Below, one piece after another: positions 16,655-26,401 of a stretch of 64,000 nt of DNA. Origin of the DNA: Marinobacter zhejiangensis. Lineage in GTDB: Bacteria; Pseudomonadota; Gammaproteobacteria; Pseudomonadales; Oleiphilaceae. The notes under the pieces were generated by a model. The model did not search any database. It was not told the origin of the DNA and saw only the letters and a program-made list of their open reading frames with translations. A program made the position numbers and the translations under genes. Location of the stretch: the NCBI RefSeq assembly GCF_900114775.1, contig NZ_FOUE01000002.1, positions 893,857 through 957,856 of the forward strand. Direction: 5' to 3'. Each line of letters starts with the position of its first letter. Within the stretch, counting starts at the first letter, position 1.

Positions 16655-18843
16655 GCCGGTTCCTGATTCCTGACGAGGCGAGGGCGCAACACGGCCAGGC
16701 CGCGGGGCTTGAAAGTCCGAGCGGCCTGCTGACACTGCTTGACCGCTGGGTTGAACTCGGCTGGCTGCGCGCCCTGGACAGTGCGATGGCACGGTTCCTG
16801 GCGGAACAGGCGGAGTTGGCTGGGCAGCCCGCCCATCCGCTACTGTTGCTGGTTGCTGCCTTCACCTCCCACCAACTGGGCCGAGGTCATGTGTGCTTTG
16901 ATCTTGATGTCATGGCCCGTGAAGGGTTTAACGATGCACTGTCGCTGCCACCGGAAGATGAGAGTGTGTCGGAGCGGAGTCTGATGCCGTCCGACCTGTT
17001 GGCCGGGGTTAGCCGGGCCGACTGGATGAACGCCCTTGAGCACCCGTTGCTGATTGCCGATCCGGATCCGGTCGGTAGTAACTGTCCGATGGTCAGATCC
17101 GGGGCCAAGGTGTACCTGCGCCGGTTTTGGGATTATGAGCAGACGGTCTTCCACTGCATTTCAGACCGGCTCACGTCTTACCAGACCGAAGCGTCGGTTT
17201 CTCAGGATGCGGAGGGGCCGGCACTGGCTGCTGCGCTGACGGCGCTGTTTCCCGCCAACTCCGGTGACATCGACTGGCAAAAAGTGGCCTGTGCCAACGC
17301 CGCCCGCCAACGTTTCAGCGTCATTACCGGTGGCCCCGGTACCGGCAAGACCACCACCGTGGTGAAGTTGCTGGCTGCCTTGCAGCATTGTGCGATGTCG
17401 TCGGCGGCAGATGCCCGGACGCTGAGGATTCAGTTGGCAGCCCCGACGGGGAAGGCGGCTGCCAGGCTCAATGAGTCGATCTCTGGCGCCGTGAAAGGGC
17501 TGGATCTTGGGACTTTGCCAGATTCCGACAGGCTCCGCGCAGCGATACCGACACAGGTAACGACCATTCACCGCCTGTTGGGGGCGATACCCGGGTCACG
17601 TCAGTTCCGCCATAACCGCCAAAATCCGCTATTAGCCGATGTGCTGGTGGTGGATGAGGCCTCTATGGTGGACCTGGAAATGATGGCCCGGTTGTTGGAA
17701 GCCTTGCCTGGCGATGCCCGGTTGATTCTTCTGGGCGACAAGGATCAGTTGGCGTCGGTTGATGCCGGGGCCGTATTGGGTGAACTCTGCCAGCGTGCGG
17801 GTGCAGGGCATTACTGGCCAGGTACCAGCCAATGGTTGGCGTTACGCGCAGGCTACCCGATTCCCGAACATCTGGTTGATGAACAGGGCAAGCCGCTGGA
17901 CCAGGCCATTACTTTGCTACGCCGGAGCTATCGCTTTGACCAGCGCAGCGGTATCGGGCGGCTGGCGGCCATAGTGAACCAGGGCGGAGTGCGCGCAGGG
18001 CAGCAGGCCCGTGAGGTGTTTGCTGCAGGCTATGCGGATGTGGCCAGGGTGCCGGTTGCGGCATCCGATGCCGAATCCGTTATCCAGGCACACTGCCTGG
18101 ACGGCGGCCCGCAGGGATTTGTCGCGGGTGGGCTGGGGCGTGTTGACCATGGTCGTGCGGTCGCGCCGCCGGCGGGTTATCGGCATTACCTGTCCATGAT
18201 GGTGGCACAGCGTCCTGACCGTGGGGACAGCGTGACTGTCTGGGATCAGTGGGCATCGTCGGTTCTTGCGGCGTATGGACGTTTTCAGGTGTTGGCAGCG
18301 GTGCGCCGGGGCGCCTTCGGGGTCGAGGGGGTGAACGAGCAGATTGCCGCCAGCCTCAAGACGGAGGGACTGATCGCATCAACCGAAGGCTGGTATGCCG
18401 GGCGACCGGTGCTGGTCACCCGTAATGACTATGGTCTCGGCTTGATGAATGGGGATATTGGCATCGCCCTCACCATTCCGGCGCGGCAATGGACCGGGAA
18501 GGAAGAGGTTATTGACCCGGACAACCTGGTGTTACGGGTCGCCTTCCCTGCGGGTGATGGCTCTGGCGCCATTCGCTGGGTGCTACCGAGCCGGCTCCAT
18601 CATGTCGAAACGGTGTATGCCATGACCGTTCACAAGTCCCAGGGCTCCGAGTTTGAGCATGCCTGCCTGGTGCTTCCATCGCGAATGAGCCCTGTGCTTA
18701 CCCGGGAACTGGTGTACACCGGCATCACCCGCGCCCGTTCCTGGTTCAGTCTCATACTGCCGGACGAAAGGGTGTTCGATATGGCGTTGGAGCGGCAGGT
18801 TGACCGGAGTTCCGGTTTGGGCGAGCACCTGTTTGGGCGGTAA
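16651..18843 (+). CDS. recD: RecBCD exonuclease V, alpha subunit RecD
   Basis: This 730-residue protein is an SF1B 5'-3' helicase. Walker A ITGGPGTGKTTT lies in the first third, then LAAPTGKAAARL (motif Ia), VLVVDEASMVDLEMM (motif II), LLGDKDQLASVDAGAVLGEL (motif III) and, near the C-terminus, TVHKSQGSEF and YTGITRAR. RecD drives the second motor of RecBCD and controls the switch at Chi. The ATG at 16651 is inside the recB stop (ATGA), the usual coupling; a longer frame from 16591 is ignored. It is longer than E. coli RecD (608), with extra sequence between motifs III and V. It converges with the LapG-like gene, only 17 bases apart. Confidence 0.95.
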   Translation: MSRFLIPDEARAQHGQAAGLESPSGLLTLLDRWVELGWLRALDSAMARFLAEQAELAGQPAHPLLLLVAAFTSHQLGRGHVCFDLDVMAREGFNDALSLPPEDESVSERSLMPSDLLAGVSRADWMNALEHPLLIADPDPVGSNCPMVRSGAKVYLRRFWDYEQTVFHCISDRLTSYQTEASVSQDAEGPALAAALTALFPANSGDIDWQKVACANAARQRFSVITGGPGTGKTTTVVKLLAALQHCAMSSAADARTLRIQLAAPTGKAAARLNESISGAVKGLDLGTLPDSDRLRAAIPTQVTTIHRLLGAIPGSRQFRHNRQNPLLADVLVVDEASMVDLEMMARLLEALPGDARLILLGDKDQLASVDAGAVLGELCQRAGAGHYWPGTSQWLALRAGYPIPEHLVDEQGKPLDQAITLLRRSYRFDQRSGIGRLAAIVNQGGVRAGQQAREVFAAGYADVARVPVAASDAESVIQAHCLDGGPQGFVAGGLGRVDHGRAVAPPAGYRHYLSMMVAQRPDRGDSVTVWDQWASSVLAAYGRFQVLAAVRRGAFGVEGVNEQIAASLKTEGLIASTEGWYAGRPVLVTRNDYGLGLMNGDIGIALTIPARQWTGKEEVIDPDNLVLRVAFPAGDGSGAIRWVLPSRLHHVETVYAMTVHKSQGSEFEHACLVLPSRMSPVLTRELVYTGITRARSWFSLILPDERVFDMALERQVDRSSGLGEHLFGR

Positions 18844-18860
18844 TCGCAAACGCGGGCGGA

Positions 18861-19517
18861 TTACTGCATAGACTCAAGAAGGCGCCGGTTGAGGTCCTGC
18901 CACCGGCTGAGGCGCCCTGGGTCTCCGATCCGCTCGTTACCGGCGCCCACCCGGTTAAGCCAGAGTCCGTCGCCGTTGAAACTGTAGACCGGTTCGAGAT
19001 CGACTCGTTCCGATGCGGGCTTGATGTCATTGATCAGGTTATCAAGAATCAGCGGGTCTGCATCCGGGGTGGGGTACCAGGCCAGCACCATATGGGCCTG
19101 GTTGAGCTCAAGTGCCTTGACGTAGGTGATGCGAAGTTGGGCGTCCGGGACCCCGAGGGATTTCAGGGTGAGGTACTTGGCAATGGAGAAGTCTTCGCAA
19201 TCCGCGCCGTTCGTTGCGAGCATTTCGACCGGCGTGGCCCAGTAATCCTCTTCGCCCCAGTGCTTGATATCGTTGACGAACGTCACCCGGTTGAAGAAGG
19301 AGTTGACCAAAAAGAGCTGGCGTTCAACGGGAGCGTTGGCCGCGAGTTCCTGCAGGTTTTGCCAGTTTTCGAGCCGTGCCACGGCTTCGTCGCCAAACTC
19401 CTGCTGCACGTAGGTCAGCACCCGATCGCTTACCTCAAAGGCCGACACGATCGTCACCAGGATGATCGCCGGGAGCAGGGTAATACCTCTGGCGTAGGGC
19501 CTGGTCCCTGATTCCAT
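18861..19517 (-). CDS. LapG-like transglutaminase-type periplasmic cysteine protease (BTLCP family)
   Basis: This 218-residue protein has a hydrophobic N-terminal segment (about 11-28) that can act as a signal or anchor. Its cysteine-protease triad is C107 (NGADCEDFSIAKY), H142 (NQAHMVLAWY) and D159 (LILDNL), spaced much as in LapG. A WATPVEML segment precedes the cysteine, typical of the family. LapG cleaves large RTX adhesins of the LapA type at the outer membrane and so releases biofilm cells; LapD normally inhibits it in response to c-di-GMP. No LapD or LapA is in the window. The gene lies 10 bases after gspC on the same strand, with GAGG before its ATG, so it is probably co-expressed with that secretion protein. 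The association with type II secretion is unusual. Confidence 0.8.
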   Translation of the reverse strand: MESGTRPYARGITLLPAIILVTIVSAFEVSDRVLTYVQQEFGDEAVARLENWQNLQELAANAPVERQLFLVNSFFNRVTFVNDIKHWGEEDYWATPVEMLATNGADCEDFSIAKYLTLKSLGVPDAQLRITYVKALELNQAHMVLAWYPTPDADPLILDNLINDIKPASERVDLEPVYSFNGDGLWLNRVGAGNERIGDPGRLSRWQDLNRRLLESMQ

Positions 19518-19526
19518 GGTGTGGCC

Positions 19527-20180
19527 TCAGTTGCTGTTGTTGCGCAAACGCTCTCTCAGTTCTTCAAGCCGTTGCCGGATTTCCTGTCGGCGTTGTTCCG
19601 TAGCCTCTGATGTAACCGGTTGCGGCGTCACAGCCGGCTGCTGAGCGGCATCTTGCTGGGGGAGCTCGGTATACTGCTCGTTGGCGGCGAACTCCATGCC
19701 GTCGCTCGCGGTGAGCTCCGGGAAATACAGGTTCTCAAGTTTTCCGGATCGGTTGATGATTACACGGTTTGAGTGCACCGACCGTAAGGTGGCATTGCCC
19801 GGTAACTCATCACCGACCAGATAGACATCGGTATTGGCGCTGGTGTCTTCAATCAGCGCGCTCCCGGGAAAATCGCCTTCGGCTGCCATGACTCCGCGAA
19901 GAACCAGGCGAAGGTTGGTTTCCGGAAGATTTTCAGTATCCACCGGCTGTTCGGTGGCTGACTGACTGGCGGAGCCGAACAGGGCCACTTCCGATGCCTT
20001 GATCTGCGGCTCGTTCTGGGCCGGGCCGGCGGGGCTGATGATCGCCGGATCAACTTGCCCTGTTGGTGCCTGGGTCTCCTGTTGCCATTGCGAGTACCCT
20101 TGCCAGCCGAGTGCAGCCAACATCAGTAAGGCCAGTAACGTTGCCAGCACGAGTGGGAGCCGGGTACTAAAAGAAGCCAT
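19527..20180 (-). CDS. gspC: Type II secretion system protein C (GspC)
   Basis: This 217-residue protein has one N-terminal membrane segment (about residues 9-25) and the homology region of GspC: LVLRGVMAAEGDFPGSALIEDTS, VYLVGDELPGNATLRSV and VIINRSGKLENLYFPE. GspC links the inner-membrane platform to the secretin GspD. The C-terminus lacks a PDZ domain and instead ends in a charged, Gln/Arg-rich coiled-coil-like tail (RREIRQRLEELRERLRNN type), the alternative C-terminal form known in some GspC proteins. It is encoded divergently from gspE to gspM and co-directionally with the LapG-like protease, whereas most T2SS operons begin gspC-gspD. No gspD follows it here. Confidence 0.85.
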   Translation of the reverse strand: MASFSTRLPLVLATLLALLMLAALGWQGYSQWQQETQAPTGQVDPAIISPAGPAQNEPQIKASEVALFGSASQSATEQPVDTENLPETNLRLVLRGVMAAEGDFPGSALIEDTSANTDVYLVGDELPGNATLRSVHSNRVIINRSGKLENLYFPELTASDGMEFAANEQYTELPQQDAAQQPAVTPQPVTSEATEQRRQEIRQRLEELRERLRNNSN

Positions 20181-20450
20181 TTAGTTCCTTAATCGTCTTT
20201 AAATTGTGTAGGTCGGGTTAAACACTGATCTATCATAGTCTTTTTAGGCGAATTTAGGTGCTGATTACAGCAACTTCATTACATTCGGTATCAAGCGTGA
20301 TTTCGCATGTGATGAAGGTCGCTTAACGTTCCTCGGCCTACCCAAATTCGCAGTATAGTGTATAGAGCTGTTCAGCGGTTCCATATCCTATGGTAGCCTT
20401 TCAGAATTATTTGAATAACAAGGAAAACCTTGTTTAGGGACACAACGGGG
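20181..20450. other. Divergent control region between gspC and gspE
   Basis: About 270 bases, A+T-rich, with no open frame of note. It must hold promoters for both directions. TATAGT at about 20353 is a possible plus-strand -10 but lacks a good -35 at proper distance. No further site is claimed. Confidence 0.5.
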
Positions 20451-21962
20451 ATGAGCTTGAACACCGACACCGCAATCCAGTCTCAGGACGAACCGCTGGG
20501 GCGTTTGCCTTTTGCGTTTGCTAAGCGCAACGGCGTCATTCTGACGCGGGATGAAAACGGCGACGCAATCATCCTGGTGCGCCCGGGTGCTTCCCACTCA
20601 GCATTGGCGGAAGCCAACCGTATCAGCGGTGGCAGTGCCCGTTTTACTCCGATTGAAACGGAGCTGTTCGACAGTGCGCTTAACCAGGCGTACCAGGCCG
20701 ACTCTGCTGAAGCCATGCAGATGGTAGAGGGCATCGGGGATGACATGGATCTGGCCTCATTGGCGGACTCTGTGCCCGAAACCGAAGATCTGTTGGAGCA
20801 GGAAGACGATGCGCCGATCATTCGCCTGATCAACGCCATCCTGACCGAAGCGGTTAAGACAAATGCGTCTGACGTCCATATTGAGACCTACGAAAAGCGT
20901 CTGGTGGTGCGATTCCGGGTTGACGGCGTACTCAGGGAAGTGGTCCAGCCCAAGCGGGCGCTGGCGCCATTGCTGGTGTCGCGGATCAAGGTTATGGCGA
21001 AACTCGATATCGCCGAAAAGCGGGTTCCCCAGGATGGCCGGATTGCACTTCGGGTGGCCGGGCGTGAGGTGGATCTTCGGGTTTCGACCATGCCATCGGC
21101 CAACGGCGAACGGGTCGTTCTGCGTTTGCTGGACAAGCAGGCGGGTAATATCCGGCTGGAATCCCTGGGTATGTCTGGGGCTGACCTCAAAATTCTTAGG
21201 AAGCTGATCTACCAGCCCTATGGCATCCTGCTGGTTACCGGTCCCACCGGTTCCGGTAAGTCCACCACGCTGTATGCGTCTCTGCTGGAAATCAACGATC
21301 GCAGCCGCAATATCCTGACCGTCGAAGACCCGATTGAATATAACCTCCCAGGCATTGGCCAGACCCAGGTGAACACCAAGGTCGATATGACCTTCGCCCG
21401 CGGTTTGAGGGCGATTCTTCGTCAGGATCCCGACGTGGTGATGATCGGTGAGATTCGTGACCTGGAAACGGCAGAGATCGCCGTGCAGGCCAGTTTGACT
21501 GGCCATATGGTGTTGTCGACATTGCACACCAATACCGCCGTTGGCGCGATCACCCGGCTTATGGATATGGGTATTGAGCCGTTCCTGATTTCCTCCAGTC
21601 TGGTTGGCGTGGTTGCCCAGCGATTGGTCCGCGTCCTGTGTGACGAATGCAAGGAGCCGACGGTAGCTACCCCTGAGCATTGTGACTTCATGCAGCAGGA
21701 CTCCGCTAACCCACCAACGATTTACCGACCGGTAGGGTGTGAAAAGTGCAATCAGTTAGGCTATCGGGGACGGGTCGGTATTTATGAAATTGCGGAGATT
21801 ACCGATGAACTCCGGTCGCTGATCCACAAGCGGGCGGGGGAGCTCGACCTTGAGCACGAGACCCGCAAGCGTAGCCCGAGCATCCATGCAGACGGCGTTG
21901 ATAAAATCCTGCGTGGCATTACCTCGGTGGAAGAGGTTCTACGGGTCACCCATCGGAGTTAA
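20451..21962 (+). CDS. gspE: Type II secretion ATPase GspE
   Basis: This 503-residue protein is a secretion ATPase. The N-terminal N1E-like domain is followed by ASDVHIE and [12 protein letters not shown], Walker [13 protein letters not shown], an Asp box (LTVEDPIEY), Walker [19 protein letters not shown] and the His box [14 protein letters not shown] four-cysteine zinc motif (CDEC, then CEKC about 47 residues later) ends the domain, as in GspE. It powers pseudopilus assembly from the cytoplasmic side of the platform. Start choice is not settled: ATG at 20451 gives MSLNTD; a TTG at 20430 would add seven residues and has AAGGA in front. It is the first gene of the gspEFGHIJKLM operon. Confidence 0.95.
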   Translation: MSLNTDTAIQSQDEPLGRLPFAFAKRNGVILTRDENGDAIILVRPGASHSALAEANRISGGSARFTPIETELFDSALNQAYQADSAEAMQMVEGIGDDMDLASLADSVPETEDLLEQEDDAPIIRLINAILTEAVKTNASDVHIETYEKRLVVRFRVDGVLREVVQPKRALAPLLVSRIKVMAKLDIAEKRVPQDGRIALRVAGREVDLRVSTMPSANGERVVLRLLDKQAGNIRLESLGMSGADLKILRKLIYQPYGILLVTGPTGSGKSTTLYASLLEINDRSRNILTVEDPIEYNLPGIGQTQVNTKVDMTFARGLRAILRQDPDVVMIGEIRDLETAEIAVQASLTGHMVLSTLHTNTAVGAITRLMDMGIEPFLISSSLVGVVAQRLVRVLCDECKEPTVATPEHCDFMQQDSANPPTIYRPVGCEKCNQLGYRGRVGIYEIAEITDELRSLIHKRAGELDLEHETRKRSPSIHADGVDKILRGITSVEEVLRVTHRS

Positions 21963-21968
21963 TGCGTC

Positions 21969-23180
21969 ATGCCAGCCTTTGACTACAAAGCACTGGATGC
22001 CCGGGGCAAACAGAAACAAGGGGTCCTGGAGGCCGATAGCGCCCGGGCTGTTCGTCAGCAATTGAGGGAAAAAGGGCTCGCTCCCCTCGAAGTGACTCCG
22101 GCGGTCGAAAAGAGTGCCAGATCTAACCCGCTGAGTAACCGGGGTGGGCTGAGTGCCGCTGAGCTTGCCTTGGTTACGCGCCAGTTGGCGACCCTGATCC
22201 AGTCTGGAATACCGATTGAACAGGCGCTTTCAGCCGCTGCCCAGCAGTCCCAGAAACCCCGAATGAAAAGCATGATGATTGCCATCCGGGCCAAGGTCAT
22301 GGAAGGTTATTCGCTGGCGGAAAGCCTGGGCGAGTTTCCCCGTGCCTTTCCCCGACTGTACCGCTCCACGGTGGCGGCAGGCGAACACGCCGGGCATTTG
22401 GACCTGGTGTTGAACCGACTGGCTGATCACACCGAAAACCGTCAGGAGGCCCGTCAGAAGATCCAGTTGGCGGCGATTTACCCGATCATCCTGAGCGTGG
22501 TGGCGATTGCTATTGTCATTTTCCTGCTGACCTATGTGGTTCCCGACATCATCGAAGTCTTCCTCAAGCAGGGGCAGGAATTGCCGGCGCTCACTCAGGC
22601 AATGCTGGGCATTTCCGACTTCCTGTCGAGTTATGGGGTGTATCTCGCCGTTCTGATTGTTCTTGCGGTGGTTGGCTTCCGCCTCGCCTTGCGAAAGCCC
22701 GAGAACCGATTGCGTTTCCACCGGTCTCTACTGAATATGCCCCTGTTCTCAGGCATGGTGCGTGGGGTCAATACCGCTCAGTACGCCAGTACCTTGAGCA
22801 TTTTGACCACCAGCGGCGTGCCGTTGGTGGAGGCGATGAGAATTGCCGGCGAGGTGTTATCCAATGACTATCTGCGGCAGGAGCTGCGGGGGGCGGCGCA
22901 GAAGGTCAGCGAGGGTGGATCTTTGCATCGATCACTGGATCAGACCGGCTATTTCCCGCCGATGATGCTCCACATGATTGCCAGCGGCGAAGCCAGTGGC
23001 GAACTGGACAGCATGCTCGAACGGACCGCGCGGATGCAGGAGAATACCCTGCAGGCCAAGATTGCAGCCATTGTCGGGCTCTTTGAGCCCATGATGCTAC
23101 TTGTAATGGGTGTTGTGGTATTGATTATTGTCCTGGCTATCATGCTGCCCATCCTGAACATGAGTAACCTGGTCGGTTGA
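21969..23180 (+). CDS. gspF: Type II secretion platform protein GspF
   Basis: This 403-residue protein shows two GspF repeats (about 70-190 and 270-395), each ending in a hydrophobic stretch. Transmembrane segments are visible near residues 170-190, 218-238 and 370-395. It begins with PAFDYKALDARGKQKQGVLEAD, the standard GspF N-terminus, and contains FPRAFPRLYRSTVAAGEHAGHLD and MLHMIASGEASGELD. It is the inner-membrane core around which GspE, L and M assemble. It starts 6 bases after gspE. Confidence 0.95.
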   Translation: MPAFDYKALDARGKQKQGVLEADSARAVRQQLREKGLAPLEVTPAVEKSARSNPLSNRGGLSAAELALVTRQLATLIQSGIPIEQALSAAAQQSQKPRMKSMMIAIRAKVMEGYSLAESLGEFPRAFPRLYRSTVAAGEHAGHLDLVLNRLADHTENRQEARQKIQLAAIYPIILSVVAIAIVIFLLTYVVPDIIEVFLKQGQELPALTQAMLGISDFLSSYGVYLAVLIVLAVVGFRLALRKPENRLRFHRSLLNMPLFSGMVRGVNTAQYASTLSILTTSGVPLVEAMRIAGEVLSNDYLRQELRGAAQKVSEGGSLHRSLDQTGYFPPMMLHMIASGEASGELDSMLERTARMQENTLQAKIAAIVGLFEPMMLLVMGVVVLIIVLAIMLPILNMSNLVG

Positions 23181-23219
23181 TCACGGCCGAAAGAACACTA
23201 TCCATCAAGGAATATGAAC

Positions 23220-23669
23220 ATGACGAAGATGACGAACGGAAAACGAACTGGCCAGCGGGGGTTTACCCTGATCGAGATCATGGTGGTTATGGTCATTCTC
23301 GGTTTGCTGGTCGCCATTGTTGCGCCCAATATCATGGGGCGGGGTGATCAGGCCAAGATCACCATTGCTGAAACCCAGATGAACAACATTGCCAATGCGC
23401 TGGATCTGTATCGCCTGGACAACAGTCATTACCCGTCCACCCAGCAGGGGCTTGAGGCCCTGGTGACCGAGCCTTCCGGCAGCCCCGAGCCCCGGAACTG
23501 GAACCCGGACGGTTACATGAAGAGTGTTCCGGAAGACCCCTGGGGAAATCCGTTTGAATACTCCAGCCCAGGCGCTGAAGCTCCTTATGACCTGATCTCG
23601 TTTGGCGCTGATGGCCAGCAGGGTGGCGATGATGATAACGCCGACATCAACTTCTGGGACATCAAGTAA
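23220..23669 (+). CDS. gspG: Major pseudopilin GspG
   Basis: A 149-residue prepilin. The leader ends in QRG and is cut before FTLIEIMVVMVILGLLVAIVAP, with Glu at mature position 5, as required by the prepilin peptidase. The C-terminal YPSTQQGLEALV, the DPWGNPFEY loop and YDLISFGADG match GspG, including the calcium loop rich in acidic residues at the end. It forms the body of the pseudopilus. The ATG at 23220 is preferred over 23214 because AAGGA at 23207-23211 is then 8 bases away rather than 2. Confidence 0.95.
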   Translation: MTKMTNGKRTGQRGFTLIEIMVVMVILGLLVAIVAPNIMGRGDQAKITIAETQMNNIANALDLYRLDNSHYPSTQQGLEALVTEPSGSPEPRNWNPDGYMKSVPEDPWGNPFEYSSPGAEAPYDLISFGADGQQGGDDDNADINFWDIK

Positions 23670-23681
23670 TAAGAAGCGCCC

Positions 23682-24209
23682 ATGATGCCAAGGCCATTAC
23701 CCCGGGGATTTACCCTGATCGAGATTCTCGTTGTCATCATTGTCGTTGGGCTTCTGGCAGCCCTGGCGGTGGTGAATCTCGGAGGGAGCGGCCAATCCCG
23801 TGAAATGGAAAAGGACATCCGCGAACTGTACCTGCTGATGCAGACTGCCTCTGAGCAGGCCATTCTCAACAACGAGGAGATTGGCCTTCGATTGCTTGAA
23901 GACGGCTATCAGTTCGTGGTCTTCGATGAAGAAAGCCGCGAATGGACCGAGCAGGTTCAGCGGCTGTTCCGACCGAGATCTTTGCCAGAGTGGCTGGTGG
24001 TCACGCCGCTGATTGAGGACGGCTTGCCAACGCTCGCTGGAGAGGAAGACAAGCTGGAGCCAGACATGGTGTTTTTCTCCAGCGGCGAGGTTACCCCCTT
24101 CGAGCTTGAGTTCACTGCCGGCTCCGAGCGTGATCGTATGCATCGCCTGACCTCAGACGGAGTCAACGGCATTGAGTGGCAGTCTCCGGGTGATGAGGAT
24201 GAGTCTTGA
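23682..24209 (+). CDS. gspH: Minor pseudopilin GspH
   Basis: This 175-residue protein has a prepilin leader PLPRG cut before FTLIEILVVIIVVGLLAALAV. The following globular part has the GspH beta-sandwich pattern (EIGLRLLEDGYQFVVFDEESREW; VFFSSGEVTPFELEF). GspH joins the GspI-J-K tip of the pseudopilus. It begins 12 bases after gspG and overlaps gspI by 4 bases. Confidence 0.9.
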   Translation: MMPRPLPRGFTLIEILVVIIVVGLLAALAVVNLGGSGQSREMEKDIRELYLLMQTASEQAILNNEEIGLRLLEDGYQFVVFDEESREWTEQVQRLFRPRSLPEWLVVTPLIEDGLPTLAGEEDKLEPDMVFFSSGEVTPFELEFTAGSERDRMHRLTSDGVNGIEWQSPGDEDES

Positions 24210-24595
24210 GAAGGTCCGCCGGATTCACCCTGATTGAAGTTCTGGTGGCCTTGCTGGTATTTGCCCTGGTGGCTACTGCCGCAACCCAGGTGGGTAGTCA
24301 GTATATCTCCAGCTACGAACGCATCCGCGACAAAACCATGGCGACCTGGATTGCGGACAACAGGATGAATGAGCTTCGTCTTTCTGAAACCTATCCCGGT
24401 ATCTCTGAATCCACCGACGACCTCGATTTCGGCCCCTACCGCTGGCGGGTGCTGACTGCGATCAAAGGCACGGAAGACCCGTTGATCCGGCGGGTTGAGG
24501 TGACGGTGTACCGGTATATCGAGGAAAGGTCTGAGCCTCTGTCCATCTACACCCTGACAGGCTTCGTCGGCGAGCCCCGGGGGAATGGCCAGTGA
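24206..24595 (+). CDS. gspI: Minor pseudopilin GspI
   Basis: A 129-residue prepilin: RRSAG cut before FTLIEVLVALLVFALVATAA, then WIADNRMNELRL typical of GspI. The start is TTG at 24206, overlapping the gspH stop. GAGGA lies upstream at the right distance. It is the core of the tip complex and binds GspJ and GspK. Confidence 0.92.
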   Translation: MRRSAGFTLIEVLVALLVFALVATAATQVGSQYISSYERIRDKTMATWIADNRMNELRLSETYPGISESTDDLDFGPYRWRVLTAIKGTEDPLIRRVEVTVYRYIEERSEPLSIYTLTGFVGEPRGNGQ

Positions 24596-25383
24596 CAGCC
24601 CATAAGCATCCTTTGCGCCGTCACTCGTCACAGGGTGGCTTCACCCTGATGGAAGTGTTGATTGCGGTCACCATAACGGCGGTGATTGGCCTCGGAATCT
24701 GGCAGGTTGTGTCTGGCATCATCGTCGCCCGGGATCGGGTGGATGCAGTCGCTGAACAGTTTGACCAGGTCCAGCGGGCGTTTTTGCTTATGGAAAGGGA
24801 TATTTCCCAGTCGGTCTACCGTCCGGTCCGCAACCTCTACGGCGATACGGAGCCTGCGTTGACCAGTCGCAGCGACCAGCTTTCTTTAACGTTGACGCGC
24901 CAGGGGTGGAGAAACCCCATCGGTCTGAAACGCTCGACCTTGCAGCGGGTTGGCTATGAGTTCACCGGCGACGAACTACGCCGACGTTACTGGCCGGTCG
25001 TTGACCAGGGGCAGGATGACAGCAGCCGTGACCAGTTCCTGATCTCGGATGTAAAAACCTTTGATGTGGAGTTTCTCGACCGGGAACAGCGTTGGGTGAG
25101 TGACTGGCCTTCACAGGAAGCAATGAATGCCACTGCTGAGTCGGGCATTGGCAGTTTGCCGTTGCCATTGGCGGTGAGAGTCCGCCTGGAACACGATGTG
25201 TTTGGGCTCCTGGAGCGGCTTTATGTACTGCCGCCGTTTGACCATTCTGCGGTTCAGCGCGCTATGACGGAGCATGCACAAGCTCAGAGCGAAACGGAGG
25301 ATGAGACCGGTGAAGGTGAGGAAGCTGAGCCGGGCGAGCAACCGCCTGAGGCGGGACGTGGGCAGGGTGAGTTGACCCAATGA
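24592..25383 (+). CDS. gspJ: Minor pseudopilin GspJ
   Basis: A 263-residue prepilin: a leader with QGG before FTLMEVLIAVTITAVIGLGIW, then RAFLLMERDISQ and a GspJ beta-rich domain (VGYEFTGDELRRRYW). The last 45 residues are an acidic, Glu/Gln/Gly-rich tail absent from most GspJ proteins. The start is a GTG overlapping the gspI stop (GTGA), and the end overlaps the gspK ATG. It belongs to the pseudopilus tip. Confidence 0.9.
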   Translation: MTAHKHPLRRHSSQGGFTLMEVLIAVTITAVIGLGIWQVVSGIIVARDRVDAVAEQFDQVQRAFLLMERDISQSVYRPVRNLYGDTEPALTSRSDQLSLTLTRQGWRNPIGLKRSTLQRVGYEFTGDELRRRYWPVVDQGQDDSSRDQFLISDVKTFDVEFLDREQRWVSDWPSQEAMNATAESGIGSLPLPLAVRVRLEHDVFGLLERLYVLPPFDHSAVQRAMTEHAQAQSETEDETGEGEEAEPGEQPPEAGRGQGELTQ

Positions 25384-26381
25384 CGGCCTCAATGAGCATT
25401 AAGCGGCAAAGGGGTATCGCCCTGATCATGGTCTTGCTGGCCATGGCGCTGGTGGTGCTGTTGAGTTCCGGCATGACTCAGGAACAAAGTTTGAGGGTAT
25501 TCCGCGCGGGCCACCTGCTGGCGCAACAGCAGGGTTACAGCGTCGCTCTTGGCGCAGAGGAGTTTGCCAAGCAGATCCTCCATCGTGATTACGAGGATGA
25601 CAAAGAAGATAACGCCCTGGTCGACAGCCCCGATGAGGAGTGGTCACAGTACTCTGCCATTCTCCCGCTGGACGATAACGGGGTGATCGAGGTTCAGCTT
25701 GATGACCTGAGTGGACGGATTAACCTCAACGACCTGGTGAAGAGCGATGGAAGCGTGGACGAGGTCACCCGGGGACGGTTGGAGCGGTTGCTACAGATCG
25801 CGGATGTGAGCTCCATCCATGTTGACGCTCTAATTGACTGGGTGGACAGCAACGATGAAACCGTCAGCGCCCGTGGCGCCGAAGATGGTTCCTACCTGAT
25901 CCAGGACCCGTCTTACCGGGCGGCCAACCAGAACTTCGTCAGCGTGTCGGAGTTATTACTGATCGATGGCATGACGCGGGAGGATTATTGGAAACTGCTC
26001 CCTTACGTGGCGGCCCTACCGGTGTCGGGGGTTGGCATCAATGTTAACATGGCGCCGCCTGAGGTTATCCAGTCGCTTCATGAGAAGCTGACGAAGGCGG
26101 ATGCAGACGCTATCCTTGAAGGAATTGAAGAAGAACGTTTTGAAAATGTGCAGGATTTTCTTGCGCTTTCGCAGTTCGCCGGACTTGGCCTCAAGGCTGA
26201 AGGTTTAGGTGTACGCAGCTACTTTTTTGAAGTGGTTTCCCGGGTGACGTTCGCGGACCGCCAGGTCAATCTTGTTAGTTTGCTGTATCGCGCACCGGAC
26301 GGAGCGTTAGACATTGTCAGTCGTGATTCCGGCCAGAAAAACCGGATTACCAAAAAGCCGTTTACGGTTTCTGAAGATTAA
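25380..26381 (+). CDS. gspK: Pseudopilus tip protein GspK
   Basis: A 333-residue protein starting with KRQRGIALIMVLLAMALVVLLSS, the non-FTLIE prepilin type of GspK in which Glu5 is replaced. IEVQLDDLSGRINLNDLV and DALIDWVDSNDE follow, matching the acidic cap of GspK. VGINVNMAPPEVIQSL marks the second domain. It caps the pseudopilus. It overlaps gspJ by 4 bases. Confidence 0.92.
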   Translation: MTASMSIKRQRGIALIMVLLAMALVVLLSSGMTQEQSLRVFRAGHLLAQQQGYSVALGAEEFAKQILHRDYEDDKEDNALVDSPDEEWSQYSAILPLDDNGVIEVQLDDLSGRINLNDLVKSDGSVDEVTRGRLERLLQIADVSSIHVDALIDWVDSNDETVSARGAEDGSYLIQDPSYRAANQNFVSVSELLLIDGMTREDYWKLLPYVAALPVSGVGINVNMAPPEVIQSLHEKLTKADADAILEGIEEERFENVQDFLALSQFAGLGLKAEGLGVRSYFFEVVSRVTFADRQVNLVSLLYRAPDGALDIVSRDSGQKNRITKKPFTVSED

Positions 26382-26401
26382 TAATAAGGACGCCTAACCC
26401 T

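Noticed and set aside
20181..20450. gspD in the gap or on the minus strand
   Set aside because: The gap has no long open frame. gspD must be elsewhere if the system works.
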